Assembly: GCF_016785945.1 (NCBI RefSeq)
Contig: NZ_JAEMEF010000003.1
Coordinates: 186,001 to 250,000, forward strand
From: Olleya sediminilitoris
Lineage (GTDB): Bacteria; Bacteroidota; Bacteroidia; Flavobacteriales; Flavobacteriaceae
Length of the DNA stretch: 64,000 nt
Reading direction: 5' to 3'
Of the stretch, positions 18,353 through 25,140 are shown one piece after another. Position 1 is the stretch's first letter. Each line of letters opens with the position of its first letter. The notes under the pieces are model-generated. The model saw only the letters and a list, made by a program, of their open reading frames with translations. It made no database searches and was not told where the DNA came from. A program made the translations under genes and the position numbers.

Positions 18353-18649
18353 ATGGCTATTAAAAAACAATTTTTAAAAAGTAAACCTATTTGTAAAGTT
18401 ACCTTTACAGTTCCAGCAGCTGAAGCAGAAGAAGTTGTTGTAGCAGGAAATTGGAACAATTGGAACACTAAAGCTGAACCATTAAAAAAATTAAAAAACG
18501 GAACTTTCAAAGGGACTGTAAATCTGGAATCAGGACAAGCATACGAATTTAAATATGTAGTCGATGGACAATGGCAAAATGAAGTAGAGGCAGATGCTTA
18601 CACTTGGAATGATTATGCTGCCACAGATAATAGTGTAATTAATTTATAA
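18353..18649 (+). CDS. Small isoamylase early-set (CBM48/AMPK-type) domain protein
   Basis: The 98-residue protein consists almost entirely of one glycan-binding immunoglobulin-like domain: VCKVTFTVPAAEAEEVVVAG-type strands, the signature GNWNNWNTKAEPLKK, FKGTVNLESGQAYEFKYVVDG, and a final VINL. Such domains bind glycogen or starch in AMPK and branching enzymes. As a free-standing protein its partner is unknown. It lies alone between convergent minus-strand genes, with its own promoter-like site and terminator. Confidence 0.88.
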   Translation: MAIKKQFLKSKPICKVTFTVPAAEAEEVVVAGNWNNWNTKAEPLKKLKNGTFKGTVNLESGQAYEFKYVVDGQWQNEVEADAYTWNDYAATDNSVINL

Positions 18650-18650
18650 T

Positions 18651-18680
18651 AAAAAACGCTTATAATTTTAAGCGTTTTTT
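18651..18680. terminator. Bidirectional terminator (CBM48-like gene / thyA)
   Basis: AAAAAACGCTTA (18651-18662) pairs perfectly with TAAGCGTTTTTT (18669-18680) around a 6-base loop. It serves both convergent genes. Confidence 0.85.
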
Positions 18681-18695
18681 ATTATGTAATTATTT

Positions 18696-19520
18696 TTATA
18701 CTGCTACAGCTCCTTTAATGTGAGGATGTGGATTATAGTTTTCTAATTTGAAATCTTCAAATTTGAAATCAAAAATATCCTTCACCTCAGGATTGATTGT
18801 CATTGTAGGTAATGGTCTAATCTCTCTAGATAATTGTAATTCTAACTGTTTAATATGATTGCTGTAAATGTGAGCATCACCAAAAGTATGAACAAAATTA
18901 CCAGCTTCATAACCACAAACCTGAGCTATCATCATTGTTAATAAAGCATATGAAGCAATATTAAATGGTACACCTAAAAAAGTATCTGCACTACGTTGAT
19001 ATAATTGACAAGACAATTTACCATTAGCTACATAAAATTGGAAAAAAGCATGACATGGTGGTAAAGCAGCTTTACCGTTAGCAACGTTTTCAGAAAAACT
19101 TTTTGAGGTATCAGGTAAAACAGAAGGATTCCATGCCGAAACTATCATACGTCGACTATCTGGATTGTTTTTTAAGCTATGTATAACGTCTTTTATTTGG
19201 TCTATCTCATCGTTGTTCCAATTTCTCCATTGGTGTCCATAAACTGGACCTAAATCCCCATTTTCATCTGCCCAAGAATTCCATATTTTCACACCATTAT
19301 CTGTAAGATAATTGATGTTTGTATCACCATTTAAAAACCAAAGTAATTCATAAATTATAGATTTTAAATGTAGTTTTTTAGTAGTTACCATTGGAAAACC
19401 TTCACTTAAATCAAAACGCATTTGATATCCAAATACACTTTTGGTTCCTGTTCCTGTTCTGTCCTCTTTAGTGTTTCCGTGTTCTAATATGTGTTTAACT
19501 AGGTCGTGGTATTGTTTCAT
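18696..19520 (-). CDS. thyA: Thymidylate synthase
   Basis: Methylates dUMP to dTMP using methylene-tetrahydrofolate, leaving dihydrofolate for DHFR. The 274-residue protein is near the usual ThyA length (264 in E. coli). It shows [11 protein letters not shown] (phosphate-binding Arg), [11 protein letters not shown], the catalytic Cys in [29 protein letters not shown], and the C-terminal [10 protein letters not shown]. It lies downstream of the nucleoside transporter behind a separate terminator. The nearby DHFR fusion completes the folate part of the cycle. Confidence 0.96.
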   Translation of the reverse strand: MKQYHDLVKHILEHGNTKEDRTGTGTKSVFGYQMRFDLSEGFPMVTTKKLHLKSIIYELLWFLNGDTNINYLTDNGVKIWNSWADENGDLGPVYGHQWRNWNNDEIDQIKDVIHSLKNNPDSRRMIVSAWNPSVLPDTSKSFSENVANGKAALPPCHAFFQFYVANGKLSCQLYQRSADTFLGVPFNIASYALLTMMIAQVCGYEAGNFVHTFGDAHIYSNHIKQLELQLSREIRPLPTMTINPEVKDIFDFKFEDFKLENYNPHPHIKGAVAV

Positions 19521-19549
19521 TTTACAAAATTTCTAATATTTAAAAGTAT

Positions 19550-19579
19550 AAAAAAGGGTTAACATTAAAATGTTAACCC
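19550..19579 (-). terminator. Terminator of the nucleoside transporter gene
   Basis: GGGTTAACATT and AATGTTAACCC form an 11-bp perfect stem (19556-19566 with 19569-19579). Read on the minus strand it is followed by six T, so it ends transcription arriving from the transporter gene before thyA. Confidence 0.85.
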
Positions 19580-19610
19580 TAAATAATATATCATAAAGTT
19601 ATTAACTTAA

Positions 19611-21299
19611 CTATCCAATAATCATACCTGCTATTGTTGCAGATATTAATGAGGCTATTGTACCTCCAAGTAAAGCTTTCATACCAAATTTAGATAACGT
19701 TTTGCGTTGTCCTGGAGCTAGAGATCCTATTCCTCCAATTTGGATTCCTATAGAAGCAAAATTTGCAAATCCGCACAACATATATGTAGCCATTATTATA
19801 GACTTTTCATACGATAAATGCGTAGCATTTGCTACATTTTTTAGATCTGCTAATTGTATATAACCGATAAACTCACTAGCAGCTAACTTAATACCTAATA
19901 ACTGACCCATCAATGCCATATCTTGTTTAGCGACACCTATTAGCCACATTAATGGTGCAAATATGTATCCAAGTATTAATTCTAAAGATAAAGCTGTGTA
20001 ACTGGTATTGGTTTTAATCCAATCATTAATGTAAGTTATGTCTCCAACCCAACCTAAAATACCATTTACCATGGCTATAAAGGCAACAAATACTAAAAGC
20101 ATGGCACCTACATTAACAGCAAGTTTTAAACCTTCGGTTGTACCATTAGCTATAGCATCTAAAATGTTTGATCCAATTTTATCTTGAGATACTTCAACAT
20201 CAGTATTAACATCTTCGGTTTGTGGAAATAATATTTTAGAGATTACAATTGCACCTGGAGCAGCCATTACAGATGCTGCCAATAAATGCTTAGCATAAAA
20301 TAAACGCAATGTTTCATCATCACCTCCTAAAAAACCAATATATGCTGCAAGTACTGCACCTGCAACAGTTGCCATACCACCAATCATGACCAATAGCATT
20401 TCTGATTTAGTCATTTTTTCTAGGTAAGCTTTAATTAATAAAGGTGCTTCAGTTTGTCCCAAAAATATATTTCCTGCTACGCTTAAGCTTTCTGCTCCAG
20501 ATATCTTCAGAGCTTTAGATAGCAACCATGCCATAGCTTGTACAACTTTTTGTATTATTCCTAAATAAAATAATAATGATGTTAATGCTGAAAAGAATAT
20601 AATTGTAGGTAATACTTGAAAGGCAAAAATGAAACCAAAGGTATCCATGTCAACAACTAAACCTTCAAATAAAAATTTACTTCCAGCTCTAGTAAAATCT
20701 AAGACACTTATAAATAATCCTCCAACAAATTCAAAAGCGGTTTTTATAAATTCTACTTTTAAAACTCCTATGGCAATAAGTAATTGGAAAGCCAAACCTA
20801 TTCCAACAATTTTCCAATCTATTGCTTTTCTATTACTACTAAATAAAAATGCTATAAAAATTAGTGACAACATTCCCAGTGATCCTCTCCAAAAACTTGT
20901 AAAGGTAAAACCACTACTTGGAATAATTTTTTCAGTTTCTGACACTAAGGTTTGGTCAGCAAGTTTTTCTTTAACATTAAAAGCGTAAATGTTTTCTTTT
21001 GATTTAAGTACTAAAGTCGAATCTGTAAGTTTTTGAACCTTAAATCTTTTTACTAAATCTGCAGGTGTATCGTAATAAAATACTAAAACATTATTTTGAT
21101 GTATATAATCTCCCGATGACTTGTTGTAGCTAAAGGTTCCTTTTTTTATTGATAAAACATCTTTATTGGATAGGTTGATGTTTATTAATTCTAGTTTAGA
21201 TTGACTAGCTTCTAATTGCCAATCTTTTTCGATATTTTGAGCAAAACTTGAAGCAGCACTTAATAGTATAGCTACAATCGCTAGTGTAAATTGTTTCAT
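19611..21299 (-). CDS. Concentrative nucleoside transporter (NupC family) with N-terminal periplasmic domain
   Basis: The 562-residue protein starts with a signal peptide (to about residue 20, SFAQ) and a lipocalin-like segment of about 100 residues (KDWQLEASQSKLELININ to KSKENIYAFN). The membrane transporter then follows: many hydrophobic helices, GNIFLGQTEAPLLIKAYL, MIGGMATVAGAVLAAYI, and the C-terminal LCGFANFASIGIQIGGIG. These are hallmarks of CNT symporters that import nucleosides with Na+ or H+. The extension is absent from E. coli NupC (about 400 residues). It starts 10 bases after the bifunctional-nuclease gene. Confidence 0.9.
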   Translation of the reverse strand: MKQFTLAIVAILLSAASSFAQNIEKDWQLEASQSKLELININLSNKDVLSIKKGTFSYNKSSGDYIHQNNVLVFYYDTPADLVKRFKVQKLTDSTLVLKSKENIYAFNVKEKLADQTLVSETEKIIPSSGFTFTSFWRGSLGMLSLIFIAFLFSSNRKAIDWKIVGIGLAFQLLIAIGVLKVEFIKTAFEFVGGLFISVLDFTRAGSKFLFEGLVVDMDTFGFIFAFQVLPTIIFFSALTSLLFYLGIIQKVVQAMAWLLSKALKISGAESLSVAGNIFLGQTEAPLLIKAYLEKMTKSEMLLVMIGGMATVAGAVLAAYIGFLGGDDETLRLFYAKHLLAASVMAAPGAIVISKILFPQTEDVNTDVEVSQDKIGSNILDAIANGTTEGLKLAVNVGAMLLVFVAFIAMVNGILGWVGDITYINDWIKTNTSYTALSLELILGYIFAPLMWLIGVAKQDMALMGQLLGIKLAASEFIGYIQLADLKNVANATHLSYEKSIIMATYMLCGFANFASIGIQIGGIGSLAPGQRKTLSKFGMKALLGGTIASLISATIAGMIIG

Positions 21300-21309
21300 T
21301 GTAAAGGGA

Positions 21310-21918
21310 TTAGCGTTTAGAGATTTCGTCTCTTATTTTAGCTGCTTTTTCATAATCTTCATTATTGACAGCTTCTTCTAAGAGGTTATGTAATTCCTCT
21401 GTAGATTTAGATATATAATCGTCTTGAGTTTGTTCTATTTCAAATTCTTCATTTAAAATATCATCTACTAAAATGTTATCAGGATCTTCGTCTTTAGTAG
21501 GATCTACTTTTAGATAAATTCCGGCTTTATCTAGTATGTTTTTATAAGTAAATATAGGTGCTTGAAAACGTAATGCTAATGCAATTGCATCACTAGTTCT
21601 GGCATCAATAATTTCTTCTATTTTATCACGTTCGCAAATTAGTGATGAGTAAAAGACACCATCCACTAACTTATGAATAATAACTTGCTTAACAACAATA
21701 TCAAACCTGTCAGCAAAGTTTTTAAATAAATCGTGAGTTAATGGTCTTGGAGGTTTAATTTCTTTTTCTAATGCTATAGCAATGGATTGTGCTTCAAAAG
21801 CACCAATAACGATAGGTAGTTTACGATCACCATCGACTTCATTTAAAATAAGTGCATAAGCACCATTTTGTGTTTGGCTGTAAGAAATACCTTTAATATT
21901 TAATCGGACTAAACTCAT
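21310..21918 (-). CDS. Bifunctional nuclease family protein (DUF151) with UVR tail
   Basis: The 202-residue protein has the DUF151 core: LPIVIGAFEAQSIAIALE, RPLTHDLFKN and RTSDAIALALRFQAPIFT. The C-terminus, LLEEAVNNEDYEKAAKIRDEI, is a UVR (UvrB/UvrC-interacting) helix pair. Family members include plant and bacterial proteins with reported DNase/RNase activity; that activity is not shown here. It lies between etfA and the transporter in a minus-strand run, with a long hairpin separating it from etfA. Confidence 0.88.
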   Translation of the reverse strand: MSLVRLNIKGISYSQTQNGAYALILNEVDGDRKLPIVIGAFEAQSIAIALEKEIKPPRPLTHDLFKNFADRFDIVVKQVIIHKLVDGVFYSSLICERDKIEEIIDARTSDAIALALRFQAPIFTYKNILDKAGIYLKVDPTKDEDPDNILVDDILNEEFEIEQTQDDYISKSTEELHNLLEEAVNNEDYEKAAKIRDEISKR

Positions 21919-21925
21919 AGTATAT

Positions 21926-22007
21926 AAAAAACAAAGAACCGTTTAAATTAGGACTTTACCAAACTACAATAAGTAGTTTTTGTACATAATTTAAACAGTC
22001 CTTTGTT
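21926..22007 (-). terminator. Very long nested hairpin, probable terminator of etfBA
   Basis: Arms of 21 bases (21930-21950 and 21987-22007) match with two mismatches. Inside them a second stem pairs AAACTAC (21961-21967) with GTAGTTT (21973-21979). On the minus strand the structure ends in six T, as in an intrinsic terminator, but it is far longer than the 10-15 bp stems elsewhere in the window. Confidence 0.65.
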
Positions 22008-22032
22008 AATAAGAACTTAAATTTACTAAAAA

Positions 22033-22995
22033 TTATGCGTTTGCTGCTTTAAACGCTTTTAATTTTTCGATAAGTTGTGGTACAACCTCAAAAGCATCAC
22101 CTACAACTCCGTAATCTGCTGCTTTAAAGAAAGGTGCTTCTGGATCTGTGTTAACAACTACTTTAACTTTAGAGGCATTAATACCTGCTAAGTGTTGTAT
22201 TGCTCCAGAAATACCAATGGCTATATATAAGTTAGACGCTACAGGTTTTCCAGTTTGTCCTACGTGCTCACTGTGTGGTCTCCATCCTAAATCAGAAACT
22301 GGTTTAGAACAAGCTGTTGCAGCACCTAAAACGTCTGCTAATTCTTCAACCATTCCCCAGTTTTCTGGTCCTTTTAATCCACGACCTGCAGACACAACTA
22401 TTTCAGCATCAGCAATAGTTACTTTGTCTGTTGCTTTGTCTACAGACTCTACAGTAACTCCTGATGTTGGTAAGCTAGGCGAGAAATCTTCTGCTGCAGC
22501 ATCACCAGCAGTTTCTACCAATCCAAATGAGTTGTTAGATACTCCAACAATTTTCACATCTGTATCAATAGTTGTAAGGTTAAATGCTTTGTTAGTAAAT
22601 GCAGTACGTTTTACTGTAAATGGAGCAGTAGAGCTTGGTGCTTCTACTACGTTTGAAGCATAACCTGCTTCTAGTCCAACTGATAAAATTGGAGCTAAAT
22701 ATTTACTGTCTGCACTTTGGCTAACAATAACTACTTTTGCGTCTTCATTTTTTGCTGCTTGAGCAATTGCAGAGGCATAAGATTTTGCATTAAAGTTATT
22801 TAATGAAGCGTCAGATATTTTTAATACCTTATTAACTCCATATTGTCCTAATTCTGAAACATCATTAGCGTTAACTGCAACAGCAGTAACAGTTGTTCCC
22901 ATTTGGTCTGCAACTGCTTTGGCGTATGATGCAACTTCAAGAGCGGTTTTTTTAAACGCTCCGTTTTCTGATTCTGTATATACTAAAACTGACAT
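22033..22995 (-). CDS. etfA: Electron transfer flavoprotein subunit alpha
   Basis: Carries FAD and passes electrons from acyl-CoA and other dehydrogenases towards the respiratory chain. The product of about 320 residues has an N-terminal MSVLVYTESENGAFKKTALE and the C-terminal FAD domain with GRGLKGPENWGMVEELADVL, SKPVSDLGWRPHSEHVGQTG, and LYIAIGISGAIQHLAGI. I start it at ATG 22995; an ATG at 23013 would add six residues but lies at the edge of a repeat hairpin. It is downstream of etfB, with the two repeat hairpins between. Confidence 0.94.
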   Translation of the reverse strand: MSVLVYTESENGAFKKTALEVASYAKAVADQMGTTVTAVAVNANDVSELGQYGVNKVLKISDASLNNFNAKSYASAIAQAAKNEDAKVVIVSQSADSKYLAPILSVGLEAGYASNVVEAPSSTAPFTVKRTAFTNKAFNLTTIDTDVKIVGVSNNSFGLVETAGDAAAEDFSPSLPTSGVTVESVDKATDKVTIADAEIVVSAGRGLKGPENWGMVEELADVLGAATACSKPVSDLGWRPHSEHVGQTGKPVASNLYIAIGISGAIQHLAGINASKVKVVVNTDPEAPFFKAADYGVVGDAFEVVPQLIEKLKAFKAANA

Positions 22996-23011
22996 ATTTT
23001 TTTGTTTTGTC

Positions 23012-23032
23012 ATCCTGAACTTGTTTCAGGAT
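23012..23032. repeat. REP-like palindromic element (CCTGAAC type), copy 1
   Basis: ATCCTGAA and TTCAGGAT form a perfect 8-bp stem around CTTGT. I recall similar CTGAAC...TTCAG hairpins as frequent intergenic repeats in Bacteroidota genomes. A degenerate second copy lies at 32187-32204. This one sits in the etfB-etfA gap. Confidence 0.6.
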
Positions 23033-23060
23033 TTCATTAATATTTTGTTAACTTTTAAAG

Positions 23061-23081
23061 ATTCCAAATCAAATTTGGGAT
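23061..23081. repeat. Second hairpin in the etfB-etfA gap
   Basis: ATTCCAAAT (23061-23069) pairs with ATTTGGGAT (23073-23081) apart from one G-T type mismatch. Together with the hairpin at 23012-23032 it forms a double-hairpin spacer in the operon, of the kind seen in REP-type repeats. Confidence 0.5.
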
Positions 23082-23095
23082 GAATTAATTTTAAA

Positions 23096-23842
23096 TTAAA
23101 TCACTTTAGCTTCGTTATGTAATAAGCTAACTAACTCGTCTAAATTGTCTGGAGCAACTAATGTTACTGCACCTTTAGGAGCTGGTTTTTCAAATTTAAC
23201 AGTAGTCGTTTCTACTGTAGCACCTGTTGGCTCAACAACTGTTAAAGGTTTTTTTCTAGCCATCATGATACCTCTCATGTTAGGTATACGTAAATCACTT
23301 TCTTCAACTAATCCCTTTTGACCTGCAATAACTAAAGGTAAAGTTGTGCTAACAGTTTCTTTTCCTCCATCAATTTCTCTTGTAGCTTTAGCATTTGTTC
23401 CGTCTAACTCTAAACTAATACAGTTAGTTACAAAATTAGCTTCAATCATTTCTGCAACCATACCAGGTACCATTCCACCATTGTAGTCTATAGATTCACG
23501 ACCAGCAATGACTAAATCATAACTACCTTCTTTTACAACGTTTGCAATTTCTTTAGCAACTTGGTATCCATCTTTAGCTTCTGCATTTACTCTAATTGCA
23601 GTATCTGCTCCAATAGCTAATGCTTTACGTAATGTAGGTTCTGTTTCAGCACCTCCAACGTTAACTACATCTACAGATGCACCTTGTTTTTCTTTAAACC
23701 ACATAGCACGAGTTAAACCAAATTCGTCATTTGGATTAATTACATATTGTACTCCTGTTGTGTCAAATTTTGAATCTCCATCTGTAAAATTAATTTTTGA
23801 TGTCGTATCTGGCACATGACTAATACACACTAAAATTTTCAT
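23096..23842 (-). CDS. etfB: Electron transfer flavoprotein subunit beta
   Basis: The 248-residue partner of EtfA shows MKILVCISHVPDTTSKI, VINPNDEFGLTRAMWFKE, the motif DLVIAGRESIDYNGGMVPGM, and the recognition-loop region PNMRGIMMARKKPL. It binds AMP structurally and contacts the donor dehydrogenases. It is the first gene of the etfBA unit, divergent from pdhB; the 241-bp gap holds an 18-bp perfect palindrome. Confidence 0.95.
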   Translation of the reverse strand: MKILVCISHVPDTTSKINFTDGDSKFDTTGVQYVINPNDEFGLTRAMWFKEKQGASVDVVNVGGAETEPTLRKALAIGADTAIRVNAEAKDGYQVAKEIANVVKEGSYDLVIAGRESIDYNGGMVPGMVAEMIEANFVTNCISLELDGTNAKATREIDGGKETVSTTLPLVIAGQKGLVEESDLRIPNMRGIMMARKKPLTVVEPTGATVETTTVKFEKPAPKGAVTLVAPDNLDELVSLLHNEAKVI

Positions 23843-23995
23843 ATTTATTCTGTTTTTATGAGTTCTTTTATGTTAGATTTAATCAACTATAACGATATAG
23901 TTAGTCTAACTTTTCTTTAAATTTCGATAAAATTTAAGATTATAAAAAGCTCTTAAATCTTACGGTTACGAAGATAATTATTTATTTCTTAAAAA

Positions 23996-24013
23996 TACTA
24001 TGCATGCATAGTA
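23996..24013. promoter_or_regulatory. 18-bp perfect palindrome between etfB and pdhB
   Basis: TACTATGCATGCATAGTA is fully self-complementary. It lies in the divergent gap, 43 bases before the pdhB -7 box, a normal place for a regulator. About one palindrome this long could occur by chance in a 64-kb AT-rich window, so the support is its position. Confidence 0.4.
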
Positions 24014-24055
24014 AATTTTAAATAATTCTTTAGTTAAAAGTTTTTCATTTATTGT

Positions 24056-24063
24056 TATTTTTG
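24056..24063 (+). promoter_or_regulatory. -7 box (TATTTTTG) for pdhB
   Basis: Exact match to TAnnTTTG, ending 20 bases before the pdhB ATG. No clear TTG is seen at -33. Confidence 0.55.
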
Positions 24064-24083
24064 CTTTTCAAATTATTATTTAG

Positions 24084-25061
24084 ATGAAGACAATTCAATT
24101 TAGAGAAGCTATTTGCGAAGCAATGAGCGAGGAAATGCGCAGAGATGAAAGCATTTTTTTAATGGGTGAAGAAGTAGCAGAATATAATGGTGCCTACAAA
24201 GCGTCAAAAGGTATGTTAGACGAGTTTGGTGCAAAACGTGTTATAGATACACCAATTGCAGAACTTGGTTTTGCAGGTATTGCTATTGGATCAACCATGA
24301 CAGGTAACAGACCAATTGTAGAGTATATGACGTTTAACTTTTCATTGGTTGGTATAGATCAAATAATAAACAATGCAGCTAAAATTAGACAAATGTCTGG
24401 AGGACAATTTAATTGCCCAATAGTATTTAGAGGTCCTACAGCAAGTGCAGGTCAGTTAGCAGCAACACACTCTCAAGCTTTTGAAAATTGGTTTGCAAAC
24501 ACACCAGGTTTAAAAGTAGTTGTCCCATCTAATCCATATGATGCTAAAGGATTATTAAAATCTGCAATACGTGATAACGATCCAGTGATTTTTATGGAAA
24601 GTGAGCAGATGTATGGTGATAAAGGTGAAGTGCCAGAAGGTGAGTACACTATCCCATTAGGAGTTGCAGAAATTAAAAGAGAAGGAACAGATGTAACAAT
24701 TGTATCGTTTGGTAAAATTATAAAGGAAGCTTATATCGCTGCAGATAAATTAGCAGAAGAAGGTATTTCTTGTGAGATTATAGACCTTCGTACGGTTCGT
24801 CCAATGGATAGAAAAGCTATTTTAGAGTCTGTTAAGAAAACGAATAGATTAATTGTGTTAGAAGAAGCTTGGCCTTTTGGTAATGTAGCAACTGAAATCA
24901 CATATTTAGTACAAAGTGAAGCATTTGATTATTTGGATGCTCCTGTAGTAAAAATTAATACAGCAGATACACCTGCACCATACTCTCCAGTATTGTTAGC
25001 AGAATGGTTACCAGACCATAAAGATGTTATTGCAGCTGTAAAAAAAGTAATGTACAAATAA
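24084..25061 (+). CDS. pdhB: Pyruvate dehydrogenase E1 component, beta subunit
   Basis: With E1 alpha it decarboxylates pyruvate using thiamine diphosphate. The 325-residue protein has FLMGEEVAEYNGAYKASKGM (containing the Glu that activates the cofactor), DTPIAELGFAGIAIG, GPTASAGQLAATHSQ and the C-terminal transketolase domain with IDLRTVRPMD and VVLEEAWPFG-type sequence. Branched-chain E1 beta is related, but the YNGAYK...GQLAATHSQ pattern fits pyruvate better. The alpha subunit and E2/E3 genes are not in the window, so the gene stands alone. Confidence 0.92.
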   Translation: MKTIQFREAICEAMSEEMRRDESIFLMGEEVAEYNGAYKASKGMLDEFGAKRVIDTPIAELGFAGIAIGSTMTGNRPIVEYMTFNFSLVGIDQIINNAAKIRQMSGGQFNCPIVFRGPTASAGQLAATHSQAFENWFANTPGLKVVVPSNPYDAKGLLKSAIRDNDPVIFMESEQMYGDKGEVPEGEYTIPLGVAEIKREGTDVTIVSFGKIIKEAYIAADKLAEEGISCEIIDLRTVRPMDRKAILESVKKTNRLIVLEEAWPFGNVATEITYLVQSEAFDYLDAPVVKINTADTPAPYSPVLLAEWLPDHKDVIAAVKKVMYK

Positions 25062-25083
25062 AAAATGTACATTTAGATATATC

Positions 25084-25125
25084 AAAAGCTTCATTAGCAC
25101 GTTTTGTTGATGAAGCTTTTTTGTT
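25084..25125 (+). terminator. Terminator of pdhB
   Basis: AAAAGCTTCAT (25084-25094) pairs perfectly with ATGAAGCTTTT (25110-25120) around a 15-base loop and runs into a T-rich tail. Confidence 0.8.
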
Positions 25126-25140
25126 TTTTAATCCCCAAAT

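Noticed and set aside
22148-22663. 171-codon frame opposite etfA
   Set aside because: It is antisense to a well-recognised gene, has low-complexity Ala/Thr/Ser content and no motif; a shadow frame.
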